The notes: generated from the sequence alone by a model not told the origin. Numbered from the stretch's first letter, positions 9,068 through 16,744 are shown. The stretch is 64,000 nt of DNA from Glaciihabitans sp. (GCA_025464095.1 JAODMF010000002.1:41895-105894); one strand, 5' to 3'. A program made the numbers and translations.

Positions 9068-9670
9068 CTAGCTGAAAGCGACCGGGCGGAAATCGGCCGC
9101 GATCGCGCCGATGTAGCCGATGCGCGACCCCGTGAGCTTGGTGAGGTGCTCGACGCTTTCCGCGTCGTGGCGCTTCGCCGCGTGCACGATGATGGCGGCG
9201 CAGGCCTCCGCGTCATCCAGCGCCTGGTGGTGGCTGAAGTCCTCGAACCCGGCGGCCATTGCCGCGACCGGCAGGCGGTACGAGTCGAGGTTGTAGGTGC
9301 GGCGCGCGACCTGCAGGCTGCACGCGTACTGGAACGACGGCGTCGCGACGAAGCTCGCCTCGCATGCGGCGACGATCACTCCCATGTCAAAGCCAGCGTT
9401 GTGCGCTACCAGCGTGTCACCGTCGGCGAAGGCGACCAGGTCGGCAAGCTGCTCGCTCCAGAGCAGGGCATCGACGACATCCGTGGCCACAATGCCGTGG
9501 ATGCGGGTGTTCCATTCGGTGAAGGAATCGTGCCCGAGCGGCGGCCTGATCAGCCAGCCGACGCGGTCGACGACTCGGCCCTCCCGCACCTTCACGAGTC
9601 CAACCGAACACGCACTGGCGCTCGACGAGTTAGCGGTTTCGAAGTCGATTGCGGTGAAGTCCAGTGGCAC
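9068..9670 (-). CDS. 3'-5' exonuclease, DnaQ-like (DEDDh)
   Basis: The 200-residue protein is an RNase T/DnaQ-type exonuclease. Exo I is FTAIDFETA at residues 5-13 (Asp and Glu metal ligands). Exo II is LVAHNAGFDMGVI near residues 87-99, and Exo III is HHQALDDAEACAAII near 145-160, with His and the last Asp. It likely trims 3' ends of DNA or RNA in repair. The start is a GTG at 9670. GACGAT stands six bases upstream on the minus strand, a possible leaderless -10. It converges on mmsA across a hairpin. Confidence 0.88.
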   Translation of the reverse strand: MPLDFTAIDFETANSSSASACSVGLVKVREGRVVDRVGWLIRPPLGHDSFTEWNTRIHGIVATDVVDALLWSEQLADLVAFADGDTLVAHNAGFDMGVIVAACEASFVATPSFQYACSLQVARRTYNLDSYRLPVAAMAAGFEDFSHHQALDDAEACAAIIVHAAKRHDAESVEHLTKLTGSRIGYIGAIAADFRPVAFS

Positions 9671-9816
9671 GACTGCATCGTCTCACGCGCATCCGACCGA
9701 GCTCCGAAGGCGAGCAGCGGTTCGCGCATCCGTCTCGACGGGCACGGGCACGGGCCGAACCGCGAGCCGTGGACGGCCGCGTCCAACCGACCGCTCGCTC
9801 AACCGACGGCGGGGGA

Positions 9817-9836
9817 TACCGGCCGACCGGTACCCT
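9817..9836 (+). promoter_or_regulatory. Palindrome and -10 hexamer upstream of ychF
   Basis: TACCGG at 9817-9822 and CCGGTA at 9827-9832 form a short inverted repeat. TACCCT at 9831-9836 fits the TANNNT -10 consensus, eight bases before the ychF GTG. The overlap of palindrome and -10 could allow repressor binding. No ribosome binding site is present, so a leaderless or near-leaderless transcript is likely. Confidence 0.4.
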
Positions 9837-9844
9837 TGAGCCTC

Positions 9845-10915
9845 GTGGCTCTCACTATTGCAATCGTCGGACTCCCCAATGTCGGCAAGTCGACTCTCTT
9901 CAACGCACTGACCAAGAACTCGGTGTTGGCGGCGAACTACCCCTTCGCAACGATCGAACCGAACGTCGGCATCGTGAACCTGCCGGATGCCCGGCTCGGC
10001 GTTCTTGCGAAGCTGTTCGGGAGCGAGCGCATCCTGCCCGCCCCTGTCTCGTTCGTCGACATCGCCGGCATCGTCAAGGGCGCATCCGTCGGTGAAGGCC
10101 TCGGCAACAAGTTCCTGGCGAACATCCGTGAGGCTGATGCGATCGCGCAGGTCATCCGCGGTTTCGAAGACCCGGATGTCGTACACGTCGACGGCAAGGT
10201 GGATGCCGCATCCGACATGGAGACCATCAACACGGAGCTGATCCTCGCCGACCTGCAGACGCTGGAGAAGGCGGAGGCCCGGTACGAGAAGGAGCTTCGG
10301 GCCAGGAAGATTCCCCAGTCGACCATGGATACCGTGAAGGCGGCGCAGGCCTGGCTCGACAGCGGCAAGCCGCTCTCAGCATCGACGCTTGACCTCGAGC
10401 CGCTGCACGAGCTCGGCCTCCTGACATCCAAGCCCTTTATCTATGTCTTCAACGTGGATGAGGCGGTGCTCACCGATGAGTCGCGAAAGGCAGCGCTGTC
10501 CGCGCTGGTCGAGCCCGCGCACGCCGTGTTCCTCGACGCGAAACTCGAGTCGGAGCTCATCGACCTGGATGCTGCGGATGCGGCGGAGCTGCTCGCGTCC
10601 ACGGGACAGGAAGAGAGCGGGCTCGACCAGCTCGCACGCATCGGCTTCGACACGCTGGGCCTGCAGACCTACTTGACGGCCGGCCCGAAAGAGACACGCG
10701 CCTGGACCATCGGCAAGGGATGGAAGGCACCGCAGGCCGCGGGCGTCATTCACACCGATTTCGAGAAGGGCTTCATCAAGGCCGAGGTCATCTCGTTCGA
10801 GGACCTCGTCGAGACCGGCACCATCGCCGAGGCCCGCGCCAAGGGCAAGGCGCGCATCGAGGGCAAGGACTACGTCATGCAGGATGGCGACGTGGTGGAG
10901 TTCCGCCACAGCTAG
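9845..10915 (+). CDS. ychF: Redox-regulated ATPase/GTPase YchF (OLA1 family)
   Basis: The 356-residue P-loop NTPase associates with ribosomes and translation. It begins GTG at 9845, directly before the P-loop (IAIVGLPNVGKSTLFNAL). The Obg-type G domain shows YPFATIEPNVGIV, SFVDIAGIVKGASVGEGLGNKFL and the altered G4 region YVFNVDE. A coiled-coil helical insertion follows, and the C-terminal TGS domain contains ETRAWTIGKGWKAPQAAGVIHTDFEKGFIKAEV. The last residues, VVEFRHS, differ from the RFN-type ending preserved in downstream copies. This suggests the 3' end was replaced by a recombination event at the island boundary. Confidence 0.95.
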   Translation: MALTIAIVGLPNVGKSTLFNALTKNSVLAANYPFATIEPNVGIVNLPDARLGVLAKLFGSERILPAPVSFVDIAGIVKGASVGEGLGNKFLANIREADAIAQVIRGFEDPDVVHVDGKVDAASDMETINTELILADLQTLEKAEARYEKELRARKIPQSTMDTVKAAQAWLDSGKPLSASTLDLEPLHELGLLTSKPFIYVFNVDEAVLTDESRKAALSALVEPAHAVFLDAKLESELIDLDAADAAELLASTGQEESGLDQLARIGFDTLGLQTYLTAGPKETRAWTIGKGWKAPQAAGVIHTDFEKGFIKAEVISFEDLVETGTIAEARAKGKARIEGKDYVMQDGDVVEFRHS

Positions 10916-10944
10916 GCATTTGATCATGAACGAGCCAGAGGGGA
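10892..10944 (+). repeat. ychF-tail repeat, copy 0 (ychF 3' end and flank)
   Basis: GTGGTGGAGTTCCGC followed by seven codons' worth of flank forms the authentic 3' end of ychF (stop 10913-10915). Similarity to the copy at 11940 continues past the stop through TAGGnATT to ATGAACGAGCC, so the repeat is not confined to coding sequence. It marks the left border of the accessory island. Confidence 0.7.
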
Positions 10945-11072
10945 CAGGTCGCGGAGGACTTCGATTAGGACTCGCGCGTAACAGAACTGTGAAGCACTGG
11001 CGTTCCGCCGCGACTAGTCATGTGAGGGTGACGGGGCCTAATCCCGAACAACAGCTTTTGACTACTCAATGA
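10926..11072 (+). CDS. Possible 48-residue leader ORF
   Basis: A short frame starts with ATGAACGAGCC (MNEP), the same opening as the gene at 11970. It ends overlapping the ATG of the next gene by four bases (ATGA). The product has no recognisable domain and a basic, Arg-rich middle. The shared start and coupled stop make it a candidate leader peptide or the remnant of a gene cut off by recombination. It may not be translated. Confidence 0.2.
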   Translation: MNEPEGTGRGGLRLGLARNRTVKHWRSAATSHVRVTGPNPEQQLLTTQ

Positions 11073-11902
11073 GCGCTCGATACCATGCCTACATGAGGGA
11101 GCGCGCCGACCGACGTACCCACCTAGAACTAACTCAGACCGAGGCAGCTCGCAGGGCTGGCGTCAGTCTGGCCACTTGGCGGCGCTGGGAGGAACACCCC
11201 GCTTCGGTCAGCGCAAAGACCGTTAGGGCCTGCGAGCGTGTCCTAGAACCCGCGTCCGACTTCGAGCGAGCGCTATCCAAGTCCGCCGCGGCATTTGCAG
11301 CAGCCTGGGCTGAATCGCCCCGCCTGACACCGCGACAGGCCTACGCCATCGCTCTGGAGCTCGACGGCTGGGCTGACATGGACATCGCTGAGTGGCTCCG
11401 CGAGCCGAGCGCGCCTCTCCACGAAGTCGCACCCTTTTCTGAATTCGACCTCCGCGTGATGATGCTCGTGGGGGAGAACCGTGCCTGGGCGGACGCTGTT
11501 CGGCAGCGTTGTCGTGTGATCTCCGAGGAAATCGAAGCGGGCACACTTCCCTTCGATCGCTCGGGGCCGCTCATCGACGAGGTGCTCATCGGAGCGGCCC
11601 TCAGTGGTGCGCAAGCATCGCTTGAGGACATGCCAGAAATCTTCGACCGGATCGCTCCGCGGGGCCCGGTCAACGACGAGGAGACCGAAGAGCACTCGAT
11701 CGGAGACGACGACTGGGACGCTGTCTCCGACGGCTTTGATGACGGGTGCCGGTGGGATGAGTGGGAGGTGCCGCTCCGGCACAATCACCCGTTGCTCCCA
11801 GCAATTTTGGCTGAGCGCCACCCATACAGATGGTTTGACGAGGTCGGACCTTCTGGAGCCGGCTATCTTCAGCGGCTGTCAGGCATCGTCACCGACGACT
11901 GA
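11069..11902 (+). CDS. Helix-turn-helix protein of unknown function (accessory)
   Basis: The 277-residue protein has an XRE-like helix-turn-helix near its N-terminus (LTQTEAARRAGVSLATWRRW, then SVSAKTVRACERVL). The long remainder is not recognised. It includes a predicted helical region with LTPRQAYAIALELDGWADMD and acidic runs (DEETEEHSIGDDDWD). The ATG at 11069 overlaps a small upstream frame; an ATG at 11093 would also keep the DNA-binding domain. It is the only convincing gene in the first segment of the island, bounded by ychF-tail repeats at 10892 and 11940. Base composition is less GC-rich than the flanking core genes. Confidence 0.6.
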   Translation: MSARYHAYMRERADRRTHLELTQTEAARRAGVSLATWRRWEEHPASVSAKTVRACERVLEPASDFERALSKSAAAFAAAWAESPRLTPRQAYAIALELDGWADMDIAEWLREPSAPLHEVAPFSEFDLRVMMLVGENRAWADAVRQRCRVISEEIEAGTLPFDRSGPLIDEVLIGAALSGAQASLEDMPEIFDRIAPRGPVNDEETEEHSIGDDDWDAVSDGFDDGCRWDEWEVPLRHNHPLLPAILAERHPYRWFDEVGPSGAGYLQRLSGIVTDD

Positions 11903-11939
11903 GTGATTTTGTGTCTACCAAATGTCTAGTGAGCAACCG

Positions 11940-11960
11940 GTGGAGTTTCGCAGCAGTTAG
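11940..11960 (+). repeat. ychF-tail repeat, copy 1
   Basis: GTGGAGTTTCGCAGCAGTTAG would encode V-E-F-R-S-S-stop, as at the end of ychF, yet no ychF body precedes it. Homology with copy 0 continues downstream through TAGGTATT to ATGAACGAGCC at 11970, the start of the next gene. It closes the first island segment and opens the second. Confidence 0.7.
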
Positions 11961-11969
11961 GTATTCCGA

Positions 11970-12590
11970 ATGAACGAGCCCGATGTGCCCGCGCTCTTCC
12001 GAGTGTTCGAAAACACCGCGCAGTCATGGAACGGAACGTTCTGGTGGGGCCGGCTCGCCGGCGATATTCCCGACGCCTACCGCGAGGCGGCGCATCGGCT
12101 CTTCAACAGTCGGCAGGGGGACGGGGCCGACGCTGAGCGCATCTTGCTTCCGATTCTTTACACCTATCGGCACGCCATCGAGGCTTTGCTCAAGCAAGCA
12201 ATCATGGCGTCCGCGGTGTTACGCGTCGAGGGGCAGGACCCCAACGCCCCCGCCGCCTCGGCCGTTGAGACGCGGCTTCGACGAGATCTCCGGCACAAGC
12301 TTGCCGAGCTCCGCGAAGTGCTGAACGAAAACCTCTTCGCGCTGGAGTTCGACCCGCTGAGTGATGAGGCGAACGAGTTTCTCGCCCTGCTTGCGGACCT
12401 CGACCCGAGTGGCAACGCCTTCCGGTTCGCGCAGCAGCTGCCGGATGTCCACGTGTCACTCGATCTGCCGCGCCTGATGGCGGCGTTCGACGCGGCCTAC
12501 AGTCATCTGACGGGTGTTCGTGAATTTCTCGTTGTCCAAGTCGACGAGCAACGCGATTGGCTGAACTACCTCTCTGAGAACTTCGAATAA
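11970..12590 (+). CDS. Unrecognised protein, first gene of a two-gene accessory module
   Basis: The 206-residue protein is mostly helical by composition and has no signal peptide or membrane segment. A YTYRHAIEALLKQAI block near residues 64-78, followed by RRDLRHKLAELREVLNENL near 98-116, recalls helical HEPN-like or Abi-associated proteins, but I cannot confirm a family. Its ATG lies at the edge of the ychF-tail repeat, whose flank (ATGAACGAGCC) supplies the start. The next gene begins 16 bases after its stop, so the two are probably one transcript. A defence or toxin-type role is possible but only inferred from island context and pairing. Confidence 0.55.
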   Translation: MNEPDVPALFRVFENTAQSWNGTFWWGRLAGDIPDAYREAAHRLFNSRQGDGADAERILLPILYTYRHAIEALLKQAIMASAVLRVEGQDPNAPAASAVETRLRRDLRHKLAELREVLNENLFALEFDPLSDEANEFLALLADLDPSGNAFRFAQQLPDVHVSLDLPRLMAAFDAAYSHLTGVREFLVVQVDEQRDWLNYLSENFE

Positions 12591-12606
12591 CTCGTCTGAT
12601 TCCGTC

Positions 12607-13626
12607 GTGTCCGACATTCAGCCGAACGGCGGTGCGGGACTAGGCGCGACTGCCTTGACAAGCCATAGTGGGTCCATGCCTGCCGTCGACTTCGAAGAGA
12701 AGGAATTCGAGACACTCGCCAACGCCAGCTTGCTCGCTGGCGCTCCCGCCGGGATAAAGATATTCAGCCCCGGTCAGGTCCTCGAAGCGAGCCTGGGCTT
12801 CGACTTCTCGATGGCTCTGAGCCCGAGTAGCAAAGCGGCGCAGATCCTTCGGAAGAGCTTCCCGACTCGCACGGGCGTTTCCCCGGCAACGGCAGCTGCT
12901 TCTGGCCTTCCGTCGCCGGTCTCAGGCATGTTTCTGAACCTGTTCCTCCAGTACAAGCGCCCGACACATTTCCGTGTCGGCCACCGTTCGCCGCTTTGGC
13001 CGTCTGGCGAGGAGTTCCTTCGATTCGATGCGATGCAGCGCAAGCGCATCGGTGGCATGAACACAGTGAACTTTGACCAAGTCGAGGCAATGGCGGATCT
13101 TGAATCGCAATTCGGCGTCCAGGCTCAGGTGCGCTACGTGTGCCCAGGATTCGCAACGCGGGACGCGCTGTACTCGCACTTTGCGGCAGGGACCCTTATC
13201 GCCCATTCTACTTTCGTCGAGCCGCGACGACTTCGCCTGGGTGCAGGGTTTCACACTTACTGGACCTACCAAGCAGGGGACCTCAGCTCTGGCCAACCGA
13301 ACCCAGGCGGGCCATTTGATGAAGCAAAGAACGGTCGGGACTTCTTTGCCGATATGCACGCCACCAACCTCCCCGCGAGCTCGCTCAGGGAGTTCGCCTA
13401 CAACTCATCGTTGGCGGCCGCGCGAGCAAAAGAGGGCGCCTCGTGGAAGCGCCGACGCGGCCGGGAGAAGTCGTTCGCAGAGATGGAAGAGGAAGGACGT
13501 ACCGAGGCTGCCGACGAGGTCAGGCGTTCATTCAGCCCGTCTGAAGCAGAGCAGATCGTGCAGACCATCGAGACGGCCGCAGTCGCCCGCACGCTGGACC
13601 TCGAGTGGATGATCATCGAGGCTTAG
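12607..13626 (+). CDS. Unrecognised protein with nuclease-like pattern, second module gene
   Basis: The 339-residue soluble protein carries, near residues 57-115, an E...LGFD...MAL strand-like block and then FLQYKRPTHF. An acidic residue followed by GFD and later QYK resembles the core of some PD-(D/E)xK-like nucleases with Q in the third motif. This is a pattern match by eye, not an assignment. A Lys/Arg-rich segment near 285 (WKRRRGREKS) and an acidic helix follow. The GTG at 12607 gives tight spacing to the upstream gene; the ATG at 12676 (MPAVDFEEKEF) is an equally plausible start. It ends 55 bases before the next ychF-tail repeat. Confidence 0.55.
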   Translation: MSDIQPNGGAGLGATALTSHSGSMPAVDFEEKEFETLANASLLAGAPAGIKIFSPGQVLEASLGFDFSMALSPSSKAAQILRKSFPTRTGVSPATAAASGLPSPVSGMFLNLFLQYKRPTHFRVGHRSPLWPSGEEFLRFDAMQRKRIGGMNTVNFDQVEAMADLESQFGVQAQVRYVCPGFATRDALYSHFAAGTLIAHSTFVEPRRLRLGAGFHTYWTYQAGDLSSGQPNPGGPFDEAKNGRDFFADMHATNLPASSLREFAYNSSLAAARAKEGASWKRRRGREKSFAEMEEEGRTEAADEVRRSFSPSEAEQIVQTIETAAVARTLDLEWMIIEA

Positions 13627-13659
13627 CGCGCCGTCAGCGTGGGCTTCATCGAGGCAGAA

Positions 13660-13704
13660 CCAGGTAATGCAGGACGAAACGATGTCGAGTTCCGCTTCAA
13701 TAAC
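13660..13704 (+). repeat. ychF-tail repeat, copy 2
   Basis: GATGTCGAGTTCCGC then TTCAATAAC reads D-V-E-F-R-F-N-N in the ychF frame. Upstream, GTAATGCAGGACG aligns with the GTCATGCAGGATG of ychF (the YVMQD codons), with a one-base gap between the blocks. This copy therefore retains about 45 bases of ychF similarity, the longest of the downstream copies, and shows that the repeat derives from ychF itself. Confidence 0.7.
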
Positions 13705-13870
13705 TGGGCGCAGTCTGGTCGGGCGAGTTCTGGCCGCGGCGCAATCCGGGCGAGTTCGGCGCATCCGGGCCGACATGCGCGCCCGCTTCCGCCGAACTTC
13801 CCGGATTTGGTCTGAAAGACCAAACGGTCAGGTCATACTCGACTATTCGAGGAGTAACTTGGGGGCATCA

Positions 13871-14299
13871 ATGGCACGTGAGTGGTCGATCCGTCTGTGG
13901 GTCAGATGTGCTGCATTCGCTGGAGCGCTCGTTTGTGCCCTTGCATCGTCAGCTGTCTTCCTTGAGGGCTTCTCGAGCAGTTCGCCCGCCGACTTCATTC
14001 TGGGAGTGCTGACAGCCACGGGCGCCCTCGGTCTGGCGTGGCTCGGTTGGCGACCACTCATCAAGGTTCACGTCGACGGAACGGTGTACCTACGTGGGTG
14101 CTTCTCGTCGCGACGAACGACAATCACCAAGATCACCGCCATGTACATGACGGGTTTCGGTCTGCGTTTCGAAATAGCCGATGCACAACCCTTCACGTCG
14201 GTGGTGTTCCAAGCGACCGCGTTTCGGCGGTATCCACGGTTCGTCGAGGCTGTGCATGCGATCACGGGGAGGTGGCCGGCCGACGTTCCGCATCCTTGA
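13871..14299 (+). CDS. Small membrane protein with PH-like C-terminal domain
   Basis: The product is 142 residues. Two membrane segments (WVRCAAFAGALVCALASSAVFL and FILGVLTATGALGLAWLGW) are followed by a ~70-residue beta-rich domain (IKVHVDGTVYLRGCFSSRR, TTITKITAMYMTGFGLRFEI). That domain resembles bacterial PH-like domains behind two membrane helices. The frame is open upstream to an ATG at 13667, but that start would translate the ychF-tail repeat; the ATG at 13871 is preferred. It is alone in its segment apart from a broken gene downstream. The gene at 33780-34400 has a similar layout. Confidence 0.55.
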   Translation: MAREWSIRLWVRCAAFAGALVCALASSAVFLEGFSSSSPADFILGVLTATGALGLAWLGWRPLIKVHVDGTVYLRGCFSSRRTTITKITAMYMTGFGLRFEIADAQPFTSVVFQATAFRRYPRFVEAVHAITGRWPADVPHP

Positions 14300-14326
14300 C
14301 CAGCATGACGACAGAGCTCCCGCTAG

Positions 14327-14842
14327 GTCCGCACGCAGAAGGAACTTGCGGCCAGCCTGACGACGTGGGTCAGTCGCCGCCTCGAGACGGCCGCAGCGGC
14401 GAAGGCGCTTATGGGCGAACGCAATCTCATCCTGCACGCGGTGCCGATCAACCTCATGTTTACGAAAACCGATCGCCGTCCGGCAGTTGTCCACGTCTGT
14501 CGGCTCGACGCCGAAGGCATTCGACCGCGGTCAGAGCAATTTCTGCCGACTCCCGAAAATCTGGACCCGATCGTCGACCGGATCGAGTCGAGTCTCGACC
14601 GCTGCGTCAACGCGCCAATGGCGCCGCACGCATGCTCAAGCTGGCGGGGGCGCGGTCGACGATGATGCGATTGTCCATGCGAATGAGCTCGTCGCGGAAG
14701 CCCTGGTCCAGCTCGTGCACATCGGACCGATGGAATCAAGGATTTCGGACTTGAGATATTCGTCTGCTTTGAGAGCAACGTTAGAGTCGGCGTAGGAGGC
14801 AAAGGCCCAACCGTGACGCGCCGTGGTGGAGTTCCGCTTTAG
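14327..14842 (+). pseudogene. Probable frameshifted gene remnant
   Basis: Protein-like sequence is spread over two frames. Residues such as RTQKELAASLTTWVSRRLE, ERNLILHAVPINLMF and PTPENLDPIVDRIESSLDRC are in one frame to 14665. DDDAIVHANELVAEALVQLV is in a second frame, and then KDFGLEIFVCFESNVRVGVG returns to the first frame, running into the ychF-tail repeat at 14823. Two compensating frameshifts would join them. The family is not recognised. Minus-strand frames here have shadow-like composition. A single disrupted gene is the simplest reading. Confidence 0.35.
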
Positions 14843-14849
14843 CAGCTGA
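14823..14849 (+). repeat. ychF-tail repeat, copy 3
   Basis: GTGGTGGAGTTCCGC then TTTAGCAGCTGA reads V-V-E-F-R-F-S-S-stop. It stands immediately before the 3' end of the minus-strand DUF2071 gene (stop at 14859), separating it from the broken gene upstream. Confidence 0.7.
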
Positions 14850-14858
14850 CCTGGTGCT

Positions 14859-15593
14859 TTAGTTTCTTGCGACTTGTCGGGCGGCATTGTCGGGTTCGAG
14901 GTGCGGTGTGTCCCAGAAGAACGGGATGTCGCGCATGACGACCACGCTGTCGAGCGTTGCGGCTCCGTCAGGAAGCGCATCAAAGTACGACGACTTCAGG
15001 CTGATCACCTGACCGGGCTCGACAGCCCATTCCTTTGATGTGAGTTCGAGGGGCTCGACGCCAGTACCGTCTCTTCGCGGCGACCAGCCCACCGCCCCCT
15101 GCTCGTGGAAAGCGGATGCGGCCTCGACAGTGGGGAACAGTGTGCTCGTCCACGGGCCACCGAGTTGCACATCCACCGAAACGCGGGTTCCGGGAGCGGC
15201 CATATTCACTCGGAATCGCGACTCGGTCTCATCGAGATCGAACCGTGCCCGCTTCTGCACGCCCGGAAACAGTCGACCACCGGCCAGGACGGGAATAAGC
15301 GATGAGCTGTGGCGCTCGACAATGTAGACGCCGCTTCGGGTCTTGCCGTTTTCGTCCCACTCCACCGCAATCCGGTGGGCAACGTTCTCGGTGCGAAAAT
15401 CCATTCGCGGGCGAAGCCATCCCGGACGCACCGACTGCAGGCCGATCATGCACACGCCGGCAACGGCACTCCCGTCGACGATCTGCGGCCGGAACTGGTC
15501 AGGGATGAGGCTCTGTGCGACTTCGGGGTTCACCCGGTAGCTGATGAGAAGGCGACGGCGAACCTGAGCCCGCAGCGTCTTGAATCCACTCAT
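14859..15593 (-). CDS. DUF2071 / acetoacetate decarboxylase-like fold protein
   Basis: The 244-residue protein resembles DUF2071 (YqjF-like) proteins, which share the acetoacetate decarboxylase-like barrel. Features include a start with SYRVNPEVAQSLIPDQFRPQIVDGSAVAGVCMIGL, then RTENVAHRIAVEW, GVYIVERHSSSLIPVLAGGRLFPG and a C-terminal DIPFFWD. No catalytic role is established for the family. Its ATG overlaps the stop of the ArsR-type gene by four bases (ATGA), so they are translationally coupled and the regulator is likely to control both. Confidence 0.75.
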   Translation of the reverse strand: MSGFKTLRAQVRRRLLISYRVNPEVAQSLIPDQFRPQIVDGSAVAGVCMIGLQSVRPGWLRPRMDFRTENVAHRIAVEWDENGKTRSGVYIVERHSSSLIPVLAGGRLFPGVQKRARFDLDETESRFRVNMAAPGTRVSVDVQLGGPWTSTLFPTVEAASAFHEQGAVGWSPRRDGTGVEPLELTSKEWAVEPGQVISLKSSYFDALPDGAATLDSVVVMRDIPFFWDTPHLEPDNAARQVARN

Positions 15594-15934
15594 GCTGTCG
15601 CCTCCTTGGCGTCCGCGCGAGTTGACGCGGTCGACCGCCTGCGAACCTCGCGCATGACGATCTGCTCAGGGCACACGGTTGAGAGAAAATCGCCGACAGA
15701 CAACGCGAGTCGATCGCCGACCAGCGAGTAAAGGATGCGGTTGGCATCCCTTCGCTCCGTTACGAGGCCGGCGCTCCGCAGCACGCTGAGGTGCCTCGAG
15801 ATCGTCGGGCCGGACGCATGAAACCTGGATGCGATCTCGCCCGCGGCCAGTTCGCCGTCTTTCAGGTCCTGGAGGATCTGGCGACGCGTCGGATGTGCGA
15901 GCGCCTCGAAGATGTCGCTTACATTGTCTTGCAT
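15590..15934 (-). CDS. ArsR/SmtB-type winged-helix regulator
   Basis: The 114-residue protein shows the ArsR fold: IFEALAHPTRRQILQDLKDGELAAGEIASRF, then GPTISRHLSVLRSAGLVTERRDANRILYSL. No CxC or other clear metal-binding Cys/His set is present, so it is more likely to sense a non-metal signal or act constitutively. A symmetric TTAGCA/TGCTAA site lies 10 bases before the start codon, suggesting autoregulation. AGGTG just upstream of the ATG may be the ribosome binding site. It forms a two-gene unit with the DUF2071 gene. Confidence 0.88.
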   Translation of the reverse strand: MQDNVSDIFEALAHPTRRQILQDLKDGELAAGEIASRFHASGPTISRHLSVLRSAGLVTERRDANRILYSLVGDRLALSVGDFLSTVCPEQIVMREVRRRSTASTRADAKEATA

Positions 15935-15943
15935 AGACGCACC

Positions 15944-15959
15944 TTAGCACCATTGCTAA
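15944..15959. promoter_or_regulatory. Candidate ArsR operator
   Basis: TTAGCACCATTGCTAA is a perfect inverted repeat of six-base arms with a four-base centre. A further GCTAA follows at 15963. It lies immediately upstream of the ArsR-type gene in an AT-rich patch, where an autoregulatory site is expected. Binding is inferred. Confidence 0.5.
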
Positions 15960-16080
15960 ATAGCTAACAAGGGACCCCAATTACTGGGAGATCGGCAAGC
16001 AGACCTACCAAACGTCCACGGTTCACCGCGGTAGGTGTAGGTGGTTTCGCTGCCCGTCGATCGAACCCAATTATCAAACT

Positions 16081-16099
16081 CGCCTTCTAACCGAAGGCG
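16081..16099. other. Short hairpin in island spacer
   Basis: CGCCTTC and GAAGGCG form a seven-base stem with a five-base loop. It could end transcription or be a residue of an older element. It stands between the ArsR promoter region and the frameshifted small gene. No T-run follows. Confidence 0.3.
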
Positions 16100-16145
16100 G
16101 ACGTGCGGAGATCGTCCAAGTGGCGATCTGTGCGACACTCGGCGC

Positions 16146-16366
16146 GTGAGCTACAAGCCGATCGGTAGTGGATGGGTCGTGCTGGCCGTGGCAGTTGTGC
16201 TCGGGCGCTCTGCAAGGTGGCCTCGGGCGATGTCTTCGCGATGCCGCGCTTGCTTTGGTACGTGCCTGTTGTCATCTTCGACGGCGTTGGTATCGGTCTT
16301 GCTGGCGTGCTGGCCACCCGCGTGCGGCGCTACATACTGCGCAGGCGCGAAGGCCTGGAGAAATGA
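16146..16366 (+). pseudogene. Frameshifted small two-helix membrane protein
   Basis: A GTG at 16146 opens MSYKPIGSGWVVLAVAVVLG, a first membrane helix. The natural continuation (VASGDVFAMPRLLWYVPVVI, then GVGIGLAGVLATRVRRYILR to a stop at 16366) is in another frame. A single indel near 16200-16215 would restore a protein of about 73 residues with two helices and a basic tail. Either the gene is broken or this is a sequencing error in a GC-rich stretch. No function is recognised. Confidence 0.4.
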
Positions 16367-16418
16367 CGAACGCCCGACGAATCCGGGCCTAGTGTGCCGT
16401 TCTAGATCTACTTCCCGC

Positions 16419-16445
16419 GTGGTGGAGTTCCGCTTCAACAACTAG
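16419..16445 (+). repeat. ychF-tail repeat, copy 4
   Basis: GTGGTGGAGTTCCGC then TTCAACAACTAG reads V-V-E-F-R-F-N-N-stop, a likely ancestral ychF ending. It lies 53 bases after the stop of the frameshifted membrane gene. Confidence 0.75.
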
Positions 16446-16744
16446 CTTGTCTGCGGTTTCAAGCTGGTCCGACTTCTCCAAGCAGGCGGTGTCGGTTCCT
16501 CTCCGTTCATAACTCAGGCACAGACGCGCCGTTCCCACTGAATGCCCCCGAAATTGGGCTGGGCGGTGGCTTGTCGCGGCAGGTCAGCCTGAATTAGCGA
16601 CCGCGCGCGCAATCGTCGGCCGCCCGCTCTGATTCCGGACGCAAGCCGGACCTCTTACGAGTACTTCTTCACAGTCCCGCTCCATTTGAATCAGGTGGAT
16701 GGCCGTGATTCCATGTGAGCCGTCATGGTGATCGGCGACGGAAC
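16446..16744. other. Island spacer without recognisable gene
   Basis: About 300 bases between repeat copies 4 and 5 hold no convincing reading frame on either strand, no RNA gene I recognise and no strong hairpin. It is the shortest island segment and looks like eroded DNA. Confidence 0.5.

Noticed and set aside
13667..13870. N-terminal extension of the PH-like membrane protein
   Set aside because: It would translate the ychF-tail repeat and a low-complexity Arg/Ser region; the ATG at 13871 precedes the first membrane helix directly.
15956..16138. 60-codon minus-strand frame upstream of the ArsR gene
   Set aside because: Contains the predicted ArsR operator at its 3' end and a hairpin at 16081; no start signal or recognisable product.
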